NCBI GenBank assembly: GCA_023433855.1
Contig: JAEYTV010000428.1
Location: forward strand, 1-17,314
Direction: 5' to 3'
Source: Pseudomonadota bacterium
GTDB taxonomy: Bacteria; Pseudomonadota; Alphaproteobacteria; Rhizobiales; Rhizobiaceae
Length of the DNA stretch: 17,314 bases
The first letter of the stretch is position 1, and the number at the start of each line of letters is the position of its first letter. The position numbers were made by a program, and so were the translations under genes. Positions 7,301-15,210 of the stretch are shown here, piece by piece. Under the pieces are notes generated by a model. That model ran no database searches, was not told where the DNA came from, and was given only the letters and a program-made list of their open reading frames with translations.

Positions 7301-9151
7301 ATGAACTCGAAAGACAAGCCGAAGCGCGGCGAAGGCAGGACCTTTATTCGCGAAATCAAACCCAAGGCCTCGACCAATCCGGGGGCCCCGGCGAAGGCGA
7401 ATGCCGGGTTGAAGAAGAAGTTCGCCAAGACGGGGTTCGTCAAGCCGACGCGGGAGCCGGCCAAGGCAGATGCGGTGGCTGGCGCACCGGCGGAGCCCGC
7501 TGGAGCGCCGGAGCGCATTTCGAAGTTTCTTGCACGCGCCGGAATCGCTTCTCGCCGCGACGTCGAACGGATGATCATGGAGGGCCGCGTCAAGCTGAAT
7601 GGCGCCGTTCTGGATACGCCTGTTGTCAACGTGACGCTTCAGGACAGGATCGAGGTGGACGATGCGCCGATCCGCGGGATCGAGCGCACCCGGCTCTGGC
7701 TCTACCACAAGCCCGCAGGCCTGGTGACCACCAATTCAGATCCCGAAGGGCGCCCGACAGTTTTCGAGAACCTTCCGGCAGACCTTCCGCGGGTTCTGTC
7801 GATCGGCCGTCTCGACATCAACACGGAAGGCCTTCTTCTGCTGACCAACGACGGCGGGTTGTCGCGTGTCCTGGAACTGCCGACAACAGGCTGGCTGCGA
7901 CGCTATCGTGTCCGCGCCCATGGGGAGATCGATCAGGAAGCGCTCGACAAACTGAAGGAGGGCATCGCTGTTGATGGCGTCCTCTACGGCTCGATCGATG
8001 CTACACTCGACCGGAGCCAGGGTCGCAACGTCTGGATTACGCTCGGCCTTCGCGAAGGCAAGAACAGGGAAGTGAAAAACGTCCTGGGCGCTCTGGGGCT
8101 GGAGGTCAACCGGTTGATCCGGATCTCCTACGGTCCGTTCCAGCTCGGCGATCTTCCCGAAGGTCATGTGGTCGAGGTGCGTGGCCGTATGCTTCGCGAC
8201 CAACTGGGGCCGCGTCTGATCGAAGAAGCCAAGGCCAATTTCGACGCGCCCATCTACAATGATCGCGATGTCGAGCGGGAGAGGCCGCCGCTCGACGAGC
8301 AACCCGCTTCCGATCAGCGCAAGCCTAGCCGTCCACGCTCGTCCCGCCCCGACGACCGGCGGGAAGCCGCCCTTGCCCGTCTCGATACGAGACCGGGCGA
8401 GCGCAGGTCTGGTGACAAGCCGCAGGGCAAGGGGCTCGGCAAGCGTGGGAGATCGGATGATCGCGGCCCCGTAAATGACGGCCCCAAGAAACGGCCCCCG
8501 TTGGGTACCACCCGTACGGCCAATGTCTGGATGGCGCCGGGCGCCCGTCCGACCGTCGGTGGCAAGACGAGCAAGGCGTCGGCTCGCTCCGAGGCCGAGC
8601 AGCTTTTCCGGAAGGACGCCGGCAGCGAACGCCGCGTCGTCGTCAACCGTGCGGAAGACGATCGCGACTGGATCCGGTCGGAGGAGCCCGCGCGGCGCAG
8701 CAGAGACGGCGAGGGTGGCGACTTTGGCCGAAAGCGCGCCTTTGGCGGCCGGCCGGAGCGTGCCGAGCGCGATGGAGCGGATCGGCCCAGAGGTGAACGT
8801 GGCTTTGGTGACAGGCCGCGGGGAGACCGACAGCGGCGGCATGAGGAGGGCGAAGGGCCTTCGCGAGCACGATCTTTCCGTACCGATGACCGCTCCGAGC
8901 CGAACCGCGGTGGCCACAATGCCGGGGAGACCCCGCGAAGCGGCAAGCCCGCCGGCAAGTCTTTCGCCGGCAAGCGCGGCGGTTCCAAGGGCTTCTCGGC
9001 AAAGGGGTCCGGTGGACATGGGAAGCCGCCTGGCAAGCCGGGGGGACGCTCACCTGCCGGTGGGGGACCGAGGGACAGTGGTGCCCGAAGTGGCGGCCCG
9101 AGAAGCGGTCGCCCCAAAAGCGGTGGCAAGCCGCGCACACCGAGGGGATAG
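7301..9151 (+). CDS. rluB: 23S rRNA pseudouridine synthase RluB-type with long basic tail
   Basis: A 616-residue protein. A short basic N-terminal extension precedes an S4 RNA-binding domain (about 71-117, RISKFLARAGIASRRDVERM). A RsuA/RluB/E/F-type synthase domain follows (about 131-300), with the catalytic aspartate D172 in IGRLDINTEG and the later GLREGKNREVKNV motif. It should isomerise uridine in 23S rRNA, by family; the exact site is inferred. About 300 C-terminal residues form a low-complexity Arg/Gly/Lys/Pro/Asp-rich tail with RGERGFGDRPRGDR and KPPGKPGGRSP patterns; E. coli RluB is only about 290 residues in total. One ordered-looking island, RTANVWMAPGARP, lies near 405-417. ATG 7301 has CAGG 10 bases upstream; an in-frame ATG at 7256 would add 15 residues and has little ribosome-site support. 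rsmD begins 6 bases after the stop, so an rRNA-modification operon is likely. Confidence 0.92.
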   Translation: MNSKDKPKRGEGRTFIREIKPKASTNPGAPAKANAGLKKKFAKTGFVKPTREPAKADAVAGAPAEPAGAPERISKFLARAGIASRRDVERMIMEGRVKLNGAVLDTPVVNVTLQDRIEVDDAPIRGIERTRLWLYHKPAGLVTTNSDPEGRPTVFENLPADLPRVLSIGRLDINTEGLLLLTNDGGLSRVLELPTTGWLRRYRVRAHGEIDQEALDKLKEGIAVDGVLYGSIDATLDRSQGRNVWITLGLREGKNREVKNVLGALGLEVNRLIRISYGPFQLGDLPEGHVVEVRGRMLRDQLGPRLIEEAKANFDAPIYNDRDVERERPPLDEQPASDQRKPSRPRSSRPDDRREAALARLDTRPGERRSGDKPQGKGLGKRGRSDDRGPVNDGPKKRPPLGTTRTANVWMAPGARPTVGGKTSKASARSEAEQLFRKDAGSERRVVVNRAEDDRDWIRSEEPARRSRDGEGGDFGRKRAFGGRPERAERDGADRPRGERGFGDRPRGDRQRRHEEGEGPSRARSFRTDDRSEPNRGGHNAGETPRSGKPAGKSFAGKRGGSKGFSAKGSGGHGKPPGKPGGRSPAGGGPRDSGARSGGPRSGRPKSGGKPRTPRG

Positions 9152-9157
9152 CGGCCA

Positions 9158-9718
9158 ATGCGCATTGTCGGCGGCGAGTTCCGTGGTCGGCCCTTGGCCA
9201 GTCCCAAAAGCGACGACATCCGGCCGACAATCGACCGGACACGCGAAAGCCTGTTCAACATCATAGGTCACGTCTATCCAGAGGCTCTGGATGGCACGAG
9301 AGTGATCGACCTTTTCGCCGGGACCGGCGCTGTCGGTCTTGAGGCGCTGTCGCGTGGCTGCCGCCACGCCCTCTTCGTCGAGAACGGCGTCGAGGGCCGG
9401 GGCCTGCTGTGGGAGAACATCGACGCTCTTGGACTGCATGGGCGCACACGCATCCTCAGACGGGACGCGACGAAGCTCGGGCCGGTCGGAACCATGGAGC
9501 CCTTCCACTTCCTGTTCGCCGATCCGCCCTATGGTCAAGGACTGGGCGATGCTGCGATGATGTCTGCCCATGTCGGCGGGTGGCTCGTGCCCGGCGCTCT
9601 GGCCATTCTCGAGGAACGGGCGGACGTGACGCCGTCCGTCCATGCCGTCTTCAAGCCCCTGGAGAGCAGGATCTTCGGCGACACCAAGGTTGCGTTGTTT
9701 CGCTATCAGCCGAACTGA
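9158..9718 (+). CDS. rsmD: 16S rRNA (guanine-966 N2)-methyltransferase RsmD
   Basis: A 186-residue SAM-dependent methyltransferase that makes m2G966 in 16S rRNA. It begins with the typical MRIVGGEFRGRPL and RPTIDRTRESLFNI segments. The SAM-binding loop is D51-L-F-A-G-T-G57 (DLFAGTGAVGLEALSRG), and the catalytic DPPY motif is at 122-125. Length is normal. It starts 6 bases after rluB, with GAGGGG upstream overlapping the end of rluB, so the two are probably co-transcribed and translationally linked. The patatin gene follows after 9 bases. Confidence 0.95.
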   Translation: MRIVGGEFRGRPLASPKSDDIRPTIDRTRESLFNIIGHVYPEALDGTRVIDLFAGTGAVGLEALSRGCRHALFVENGVEGRGLLWENIDALGLHGRTRILRRDATKLGPVGTMEPFHFLFADPPYGQGLGDAAMMSAHVGGWLVPGALAILEERADVTPSVHAVFKPLESRIFGDTKVALFRYQPN

Positions 9719-9727
9719 GGCACGGCG

Positions 9728-10606
9728 ATGGACGTCAAGCTCGCTTTTCAGGATACCGGGAGCATCGACAGGAAGAGCGGACTGACCTTTGCAGTTGCGT
9801 TCGGCGGAGGTGGTGCACGGGGCGTTTCCCATATCCAGATCATAGAGGCCTTGGATGAGCTCGGCATAAGGCCGGCGGCAATTTCAGGCTCTTCGATCGG
9901 GGCGATCATCGGCGCCGGAATGGCGTCCGGTATGAGAGGGTGCGATATCCGGACCTACGTGGTCGAGACGGTTGGCAACAGGGGCGCTCTGTTGAACCGG
10001 CTGTGGAGCCTTGGCCCCGCGACGATGCGCGACAAGTTCGGTGGGTTCCGCCTTGGCCACTTCAATCTCGAACGTATCCTTGATGCCTTCTTGCCGCCGG
10101 GGGTCCCGAAGGACTTCGCAGATCTCGTGATCCCGTTGAAGGTCTCGGCGACCGATTATTACGGGCAGGCGGAGGTTATTCTGGAACAGGGCGATCTGCG
10201 GCAGGCGCTCGCGGCCTCCGCGGCCATTCCCGGCCTATTTATGCCCGTGCGGGTCAACGGCCGCATCATGATTGATGGCGGGGTGTCCAATCCGGTGCCC
10301 TACGAGCATCTGATGGACCTTGCCGACGTCGTTATCGGGGTTGATGTGGTCGGCGCGCCGGAGGGAGACGGCACCCAAGTCCCCAACCGCATCGACAGTC
10401 TCATTGGAGCCAGCCAGCTTACGATGCAGACGAGCATCTCTCTCAAGCTGAAGCTGCAGCCGCCGCACATTTTCCTGCGCCCTTCGGTCAATCGCTTCCG
10501 GGTTCTGGATTTCTTGAAGGCCCGCGAGATTCTGGCCGAGTCCGAAGGTGTCAAGGATGATCTGAAACGTGCGATAGACGCGCTCCATGCGGTGGTCGAT
10601 CGCTAG
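9728..10606 (+). CDS. Patatin-like phospholipase family protein
   Basis: A 292-residue patatin-fold hydrolase with an intact Ser-Asp dyad. The glycine-rich oxyanion loop is FGGGGARG (25-32), the nucleophile elbow is GSSIG (54-58) with S56, and the catalytic aspartate is D183 in MIDGGVSNPVP. Family members hydrolyse acyl esters of phospholipids or lysophospholipids. No signal peptide is seen, so it probably acts in the cytosol or at the inner face of the membrane, as in the RssA/YchK-type group. The substrate cannot be read from the sequence. It lies 9 bases after rsmD and looks like the last gene of the rluB-rsmD run. Its TAG lies within the CTAG shared with the convergent antiporter gene, so no terminator of its own can lie between them. 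Confidence 0.9.
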   Translation: MDVKLAFQDTGSIDRKSGLTFAVAFGGGGARGVSHIQIIEALDELGIRPAAISGSSIGAIIGAGMASGMRGCDIRTYVVETVGNRGALLNRLWSLGPATMRDKFGGFRLGHFNLERILDAFLPPGVPKDFADLVIPLKVSATDYYGQAEVILEQGDLRQALAASAAIPGLFMPVRVNGRIMIDGGVSNPVPYEHLMDLADVVIGVDVVGAPEGDGTQVPNRIDSLIGASQLTMQTSISLKLKLQPPHIFLRPSVNRFRVLDFLKAREILAESEGVKDDLKRAIDALHAVVDR

Positions 10607-12408
10607 TCCGCTTCGGCCGCCGGCTCGTGTTTGCGCTCCTCCGGAGGGTTCGTTCTCTTCGGCTTGATCAGAGGTTCGGGACGGACCGGCCGGTTGAGCA
10701 GCATCTCGCTGCCTGCTCCAAGTCCCTGGACCGCCTGGATCTGCAGCCGTTCTTCATCGCGTCTGCGGATGTCGTCACCGATCTCCTCTGCAGCCGCCTC
10801 ACTCGTGCCAAGAGCCTGAAGAGACCGGCGGCCGAACAGGAGACCGGATTCCAGAGTTTCACGAAGCTCGTATTCGACGTTATTGGCCCGAAGCGACAGC
10901 GAGTGCAGGCGATCATAGGAGCGGACGAACAGACGCACGTCGGGGAACTCGGAGCGTATCAGGCTGACAATGCGATCTGTTGTCTCCCGCTTCTGCGTCG
11001 TGACGGCCACGATCTTGGCTCGCTCGATACCCGAGGCCACCAGGACATCACGGCGGGTCCCGTCACCGAAATAGATCCGGAAGCCGAAGCTCGCGGCTTG
11101 ACGGATCCTGGCGGGGGAATCGTCGATGACGGTCACGTCGCTGCCGCCCGCCAGAAGGATCTGCGCCGCGATCTGCCCGAAGCGGGAGAAGCCGATCATC
11201 AGTACGTCTGCTCCCGCACCGTCGAAATCCTCCTCCAGTTCTTCGCGCGTCTCGTCGCTCAGCAGGCGCCTGGAGAGGATGGAGCCGAGGGGCGTCAGGG
11301 CCATCGAGAGCGTCACCACCGAGATGAGAAGCGAGGCTGTGGCCGAGGAGAGCAGCCCTGCGGCTGTTGCAGTGGTGAAAAGCACGAAGCCGAACTCGCC
11401 CCCCTGGGGCAGCAGGAAGGCGATGCGCATGGCATGGTCATGCGTCGAACCCCAGAACCGGCACAGGGCGTAGATCAACAATCCCTTCACGATCATGAAC
11501 ACCGGAACAGCGGGCAGGATGAACAGCAGGTTGTCGAGGATCACGTGGAGTTCCAGCGACAATCCGACAGCCATGAAGAACAGGGCCAGCAGCAAGCCTC
11601 GGAAAGGTTCAATGTCGGCTTCCAGTTCGTGGCGATAGGAAGATTCTGCCAGCATGACGCCCGAAAGGAATGCGCCCATGGCCATCGACAGCCCCACCGC
11701 CTGCATGGCGGCAGCCGATCCAAGCACCACGAGCAGGGCGGCGGCGATCATTACCTCGCGTGCTCCTGCTCGGGCAATCACCTGGAACATCGGTGTCAGC
11801 AGATAACGCCCGGCGAGGACCATGGCGCCCACGGCGGCGACCGCGTTGACGAAATCGGTGAGCGGCGACGTTTGCGACTCCGCCGTACCGGGAGCAAGAA
11901 TCGTGATCAGCGCCAGCAGGGGGACGATCGCCAGGTCCTGAAGGAGCAGGATGGAGAAGGCTCGCTGACCATAACGGCTGTTCGTATCGCCCTCGTCGTT
12001 GAGGATCTGCAGTGCGAAGGCGGTAGAAGACAATGCAAGGCCAAAGCCGATGATGATGCTGCCCTGCCATGCCGCGAGGCCGGCGACATAGGCAAGCGCC
12101 GTCAGCGTCAGCCCTGTGAGCGCCACCTGAGCCGGGCCGAGGCCGAAGACGTCCCCACGCATCTGCCACAAGCGCGACGGCTTCAGTTCGAGGCCGATCA
12201 TGAAGAGCAGGAAGACTACGCCCAATTCGGAGAAATGCAGGACGTCTTCGGCTTCGATCACCTGCTGCAGAAGAGGGCCGATGAGCACTCCTGCTGCCAG
12301 ATAGCCGAGCACCGTGCCGAGGCCGAGCTTCTTGAACAGGGGTGCGGCGATCACAGCCCCCGACAACAGGAGAAGCAACTGAAAAAGAAACGATTCTGGC
12401 GCAACCAT
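10603..12408 (-). CDS. Monovalent cation:proton antiporter-2 (CPA2, KefB/KefC-like) with RCK domain
   Basis: A 601-residue inner-membrane protein. The first ~385 residues form about 12-13 hydrophobic segments of the CPA2 Na+/H+ exchanger fold, with LGYLAAGVLIGP, the FMIGLEL motif, SSTAFALQ and the ILLLQDLAIVPL motif whose Gln-Asp is typical of KefB/C-type proteins. A cytosolic TrkA-N/RCK nucleotide-binding domain follows, with the loop GFSRFG at 406-411; the usual second glycine is Ser408. The acidic end of strand 2 (TVIDD) and FGDGTRRDVL are present. The last ~100 residues are charged and end in a Pro/Glu/Lys-rich tail. It probably exchanges K+ or Na+ for H+; dependence on glutathione cannot be judged from sequence. 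The start ATG has only a weak ribosome site upstream. The stop overlaps the stop of the convergent patatin gene by 4 bases. Confidence 0.93.
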   Translation of the reverse strand: MVAPESFLFQLLLLLSGAVIAAPLFKKLGLGTVLGYLAAGVLIGPLLQQVIEAEDVLHFSELGVVFLLFMIGLELKPSRLWQMRGDVFGLGPAQVALTGLTLTALAYVAGLAAWQGSIIIGFGLALSSTAFALQILNDEGDTNSRYGQRAFSILLLQDLAIVPLLALITILAPGTAESQTSPLTDFVNAVAAVGAMVLAGRYLLTPMFQVIARAGAREVMIAAALLVVLGSAAAMQAVGLSMAMGAFLSGVMLAESSYRHELEADIEPFRGLLLALFFMAVGLSLELHVILDNLLFILPAVPVFMIVKGLLIYALCRFWGSTHDHAMRIAFLLPQGGEFGFVLFTTATAAGLLSSATASLLISVVTLSMALTPLGSILSRRLLSDETREELEEDFDGAGADVLMIGFSRFGQIAAQILLAGGSDVTVIDDSPARIRQAASFGFRIYFGDGTRRDVLVASGIERAKIVAVTTQKRETTDRIVSLIRSEFPDVRLFVRSYDRLHSLSLRANNVEYELRETLESGLLFGRRSLQALGTSEAAAEEIGDDIRRRDEERLQIQAVQGLGAGSEMLLNRPVRPEPLIKPKRTNPPEERKHEPAAEAD

Positions 12409-12443
12409 CCGGGACTCTCGAGATTCTGCGGCTAGAGCGAAAG

Positions 12444-12464
12444 GGCTGGCTGCGACGACCAGCC
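12444..12464. repeat. Hairpin upstream of the antiporter gene, terminator-like on plus strand
   Basis: GGCTGG (12444-12449) and CCAGCC (12459-12464) are perfect complements around a 9-base loop. On the plus strand it is followed by ATTTTCTCCC, like a weak intrinsic terminator. On the minus strand it sits about 36 bases upstream of the antiporter ATG and could be a 5'-leader element. Which strand matters is unknown. Confidence 0.4.
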
Positions 12465-12573
12465 ATTTTCTCCCGTCGGGATCGTGATCATGCTATGGCA
12501 CTCCCAGACATACTGTCCGTTGGGTTGGGCAGGGGCCGGTCTCCCGATGGATGGCACAAGCGATCCGTCCTCC

Positions 12574-12598
12574 CGAAGGCCCGCAGCAATGGGCTTCG
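12574..12598. repeat. Bulged hairpin in antiporter-pmbA spacer
   Basis: CGAAG (12574-12578) plus CCC (12580-12582) pair with GGGCTTCG (12591-12598), leaving G12579 bulged and an 8-base loop. It lies next to a TCCTCCC motif. No T-run follows, so it is not a simple terminator. Confidence 0.3.
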
Positions 12599-12633
12599 CG
12601 GCCGCTTTCGTCCCAGATAGGAGAGCCGCCCGG

Positions 12634-12648
12634 GTAAACGCTGTTTAC
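12634..12648. promoter_or_regulatory. Operator-like palindrome upstream of pmbA
   Basis: GTAAAC (12634-12639), GCT, GTTTAC (12643-12648) is a perfect inverted repeat with a 3-base centre, in the size range of a dimeric transcription-factor site. It lies about 105 bases upstream of the pmbA ATG. The binding protein is unknown. Confidence 0.35.
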
Positions 12649-12699
12649 TCCCATCCCTACATCCATTGCCACCTTTTTTCAGGAATCGGCGCGGCGACC

Positions 12700-12728
12700 T
12701 TGATGCGTCTCCTGGTGCACAATAAATG
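12700..12728 (+). promoter_or_regulatory. Weak candidate promoter for pmbA
   Basis: TTGATG (12700-12705) and TAAATG (12723-12728) are spaced by 17 bases and would start transcription about 18 bases before the pmbA ATG. The -35 matches four of six consensus bases and the -10 only three, so this is tentative. Confidence 0.25.
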
Positions 12729-12753
12729 GAGCGATAATGAAAGGCTTGCAATC

Positions 12754-14100
12754 ATGACCTCCCAAATCGATTCTGCTGCCCTGCTTTCCCGCGCCAGCGA
12801 ACTCATAGATCTAGCAAGGGCCGCGGGAGCGGATCAGGCTGATGCGGTGGTGGTGCGCTCCCGCTCGCGTTCCGTCAGTGTCCGCCTCGGGAAGGTCGAG
12901 GGGACGGAAGCCTCGGAAAGCGACGATTTTGCCCTCCGCGTCTTTGTCGGCAACAGAGTGGCGAGCGTATCCGCAAATCCTGGATCCGACATGAAGACCC
13001 TCGCGGAGCGCGCCGTTGCCATGGCCCGGGTTTCGCCGGAGGACCCTTTTGCATGTCTGGCGGACGAGAACGATCTCGCAGGCTCCTATCCGGATCTGGA
13101 TCTTTTTGACGCCACCGAAGTGCCAACCGAGGATCTTCGGACAGCGGCGCTCGAGATGGAGCAGGCGGCGCTGGATGTTGCCGGCGTCACCAACTCCTCT
13201 GGTGCCGGGGCTTCGGCCGGGATGGGCGGTCTGGTTCTCGTGACGTCGCACGGTTTCTCGGGAAGCTACATGGCGACGCGCTTCGGCCGCTCGGTCAGCG
13301 TCATCGCTGGCGAAGGCACCCGAATGGAGCGAGACTACGACTTCGACAGTCGCCTCTACGCCGCCGATCTTGACGATCCGCGCCTGATCGGGCGCCGGGC
13401 CGGCGAAAGGGTGGTCAAGCGCATCAATCCTCGGCAGGTCGCAACGGGCAAGGATGTCCCGGTTATCTTTGATCCACGGGTCGCGCGTGGCTTCGTCGGC
13501 CATATCGCGGCTGCGATCAATGGCGCCTCGGTCGCGCGCAAGACGAGCTTCCTGCGCGACAGGATGGGGCAGCAGGTTCTGAAGGCCGGACTGAGCATCA
13601 CGGATGATCCGCTGGTCGTGAGAGGTGCGTCGTCGCGCCCCTTCGACGGCGAAGGGGTGACGGGCAGGCGTCTGGTGATGATCGAAGACGGTGTTCTCAA
13701 GCACTGGTTCCTCTCAACCTCGGCTGCGCGTGAACTCGCCCTCTCGACCAATGGCAGGGGGGTGAGGGGTGGTACGTCGGTGGTGCCGGCGTCCACGAAC
13801 CTGGCCCTCGAACCGGGCGAGCTTACTCCGCAAGACCTCCTGCGTTCCGTCGGCACGGGCTTCTATGTCACTGAGTTGATCGGGCAGGGCGTCAACATGA
13901 TCACCGGCGAATATAGCCGGGGCGCGACCGGCTTCTGGATCGAGAATGGCGAGATCGCATATCCGGTATCGGAAGTGACCATCGCCTCCAATCTCAAGGA
14001 CATGTTCATGCGCATCACTCCGGCCAACGATATCGATCGCAAATTCGGCGTGGCGTCGCCGACGATCATGATCGAGGGAATGACGCTGGCGGGGCGCTGA
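12754..14100 (+). CDS. pmbA: TldD/PmbA (TldE) family metalloprotease subunit
   Basis: A 448-residue protein of the TldD/PmbA family. In E. coli, TldD and TldE (PmbA) form a heterodimeric protease that acts on unfolded peptides such as the microcin B17 precursor and the CcdA antitoxin. Visible family features are the N-terminal SVRLGKVEGTEASESDDFALRVF region, the GFSGSYMATRFG segment and the C-terminal GFYVTELIGQGVNMITGEYSRGATGFWIENG. The HExxxH zinc motif of TldD is absent, which points to the PmbA/TldE partner rather than TldD. ATG 12754 gives the usual length; GAAAGG lies about 10 bases upstream. An earlier in-frame ATG at 12484 would add 90 residues without family features. The next gene starts 4 bases after the stop, so they are probably one operon. 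Confidence 0.93.
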   Translation: MTSQIDSAALLSRASELIDLARAAGADQADAVVVRSRSRSVSVRLGKVEGTEASESDDFALRVFVGNRVASVSANPGSDMKTLAERAVAMARVSPEDPFACLADENDLAGSYPDLDLFDATEVPTEDLRTAALEMEQAALDVAGVTNSSGAGASAGMGGLVLVTSHGFSGSYMATRFGRSVSVIAGEGTRMERDYDFDSRLYAADLDDPRLIGRRAGERVVKRINPRQVATGKDVPVIFDPRVARGFVGHIAAAINGASVARKTSFLRDRMGQQVLKAGLSITDDPLVVRGASSRPFDGEGVTGRRLVMIEDGVLKHWFLSTSAARELALSTNGRGVRGGTSVVPASTNLALEPGELTPQDLLRSVGTGFYVTELIGQGVNMITGEYSRGATGFWIENGEIAYPVSEVTIASNLKDMFMRITPANDIDRKFGVASPTIMIEGMTLAGR

Positions 14101-14104
14101 TCCT

Positions 14105-14893
14105 ATGGCCGAGGAGAGCTGGCAAGACGATCTGGAACTCATAGTCGATGCGGCACGTCAGGCTGCCCAGATCGCTCATGGCTATTTCGGCCAGTCTCCG
14201 GAAGTCTGGTGGAAGAACGAAGGCTCTTCGCCAGTGAGCGTCGCCGACTTCGCGGCCAACGATCGCCTGCAAAGCCTGCTTCTGAAGGCTCGGCCCCACT
14301 ATGGCTGGCTTTCCGAGGAAACGGACGATGACGCCGTTCGGCTTTCCAGGGAGACGCTCTTCGTCGTCGATCCTATCGATGGAACACGTGCCTTCATCAA
14401 TGGTGAAAAGACCTGGTGTGTGTCCGTTGCCGTCGTGCATCGGGGGGAGCCGGTTGCCGGCGTTTTGGTCGCGCCAGCGCTTGAAGAAGAGTTCTGCGCC
14501 GTGTGCGATGGACCCGCTCTGAAAAACGGCAGCAGGATCGACGTTACGGCCGGGCGCACCGAGGGCCGGCTTGTCATCGCGGCAGACGAAAAGCTCGTCA
14601 AGAAGTTCGAACCGGTTTTCCGGTCGGAGGTCCGCCGCGTCGGGCATATCCCATCGCTCGCTTATCGGCTTGCCATGGTCGCGGAAGGGAGGATCGACGG
14701 GACAGTCGTCAAGCGGAACTCTCATGATTGGGATCTGGCGGCAGCCGACCTTATCCTGAAACGTGCCGGAGGATGCCTTGTTGACCTCGATGGCAGACGG
14801 CTGGTCTACAATCGCGAAACTGTCGTCCATGGAATGTTGGTCGCCGGTGCTGAACATGCGGTGCGCAGCCTCTTGCCGCAGCTTACGCCTTGA
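14105..14893 (+). CDS. Inositol monophosphatase family protein (CysQ/SuhB-like)
   Basis: A 262-residue Mg2+-dependent phosphatase of the inositol monophosphatase fold. Visible motifs are SSPVSVADFAAN near the start, WLSEET with E71 and E72, the metal-binding DPIDGT at 89-94, and WDLAAAD at 209-215 with D210. Metal-binding residues appear intact. Family members hydrolyse inositol phosphates, 3'-phosphoadenosine 5'-phosphate (CysQ) or fructose-1,6-bisphosphate. The motif set fits CysQ-like proteins as well as SuhB, so no symbol is given. ATG 14105 is 4 bases after the pmbA stop. The ribosome site (GGCGGGGC inside pmbA) is modest and suggests translational coupling. Confidence 0.9.
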   Translation: MAEESWQDDLELIVDAARQAAQIAHGYFGQSPEVWWKNEGSSPVSVADFAANDRLQSLLLKARPHYGWLSEETDDDAVRLSRETLFVVDPIDGTRAFINGEKTWCVSVAVVHRGEPVAGVLVAPALEEEFCAVCDGPALKNGSRIDVTAGRTEGRLVIAADEKLVKKFEPVFRSEVRRVGHIPSLAYRLAMVAEGRIDGTVVKRNSHDWDLAAADLILKRAGGCLVDLDGRRLVYNRETVVHGMLVAGAEHAVRSLLPQLTP

Positions 14894-14967
14894 GCGTCGG
14901 GTTGACCTTTACAGGAGAATGCAGCAGACGAGGGACCGGAGGAGCTGGAACGAGTGGATTTCGGACA

Positions 14968-15210
14968 ATGACGGACACAGGCGAAAAGAAACAACTCCTG
15001 CACTTGGTCTTCGGTGGCGAGCTAAAAAGCCTCGAAGGCGTTGAGTTCAAAGACCTCGGCAAGCTCGACATCGTAGGGATCTATCCCGACTACGCAAGCG
15101 CCCTCGTCGCCTGGCGAGCCAAGGCGCAGCAGACGGTCGATAACGCCGAGATGCGCTATTTCATCGTTCACATGCACCGTTTGCTCGATCCCGGGTCCAA
15201 CCCGGCGTGA
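14968..15210 (+). CDS. Small DUF4170-type protein
   Basis: An 80-residue soluble protein with the segments LLHLVFGGELKSLEGVEF, DLGKLDIVGIYPDYASAL and RYFIVHMHRLLDP, which I recognise as the DUF4170 family of alphaproteobacteria. No catalytic motif or signal peptide is seen, and the function is unknown. ATG 14968 gives the family size. An upstream in-frame TTG at 14890 overlaps the previous stop and would add 26 residues that look like read-through. The ribosome site is weak (GTGGA, about 10 bases upstream). In rhizobia I recall it next to waaA, which suggests a link to the envelope or lipid A, but this is association only. Confidence 0.82.
   Translation: MTDTGEKKQLLHLVFGGELKSLEGVEFKDLGKLDIVGIYPDYASALVAWRAKAQQTVDNAEMRYFIVHMHRLLDPGSNPA

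Larger units (their letters stand above)
12409..12753. other. 345-base non-coding spacer between antiporter and pmbA
   Basis: This divergent spacer has no convincing gene. The pmbA frame stays open back to 12484, but that stretch lacks protein-like features. It holds a hairpin at 12444-12464, a bulged hairpin at 12574-12598, a perfect GTAAAC-GCT-GTTTAC palindrome at 12634-12648, a T6 run at 12674-12679, and a weak candidate promoter before pmbA. TCCTCCC (12568-12574) resembles an anti-Shine-Dalgarno sequence. It should contain the promoters of both flanking genes, and room remains for a small RNA. Confidence 0.6.

Noticed and set aside
8314..9264. Long Ser/Arg/Pro-rich minus-strand frame, and a second plus frame, over the rluB tail
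   Set aside because: Both are shadows of the low-complexity GC-rich tail. They run into rsmD and lack domain features.
10627..12435. 602-codon plus-strand frame opposite the antiporter gene
   Set aside because: Composition is Q/H/E/G/R-rich, as expected from the antisense of a hydrophobic protein. No motif is seen; the minus-strand antiporter is clear.
12484..12753. 90-residue N-terminal extension of PmbA
   Set aside because: The extension does not resemble the family start, and ATG 12754 gives the normal PmbA length.
12737..12757. Six-codon upstream ORF overlapping the pmbA start (ATGA)
   Set aside because: Very short with no distinctive codons. A chance occurrence is likely, although coupling cannot be excluded.
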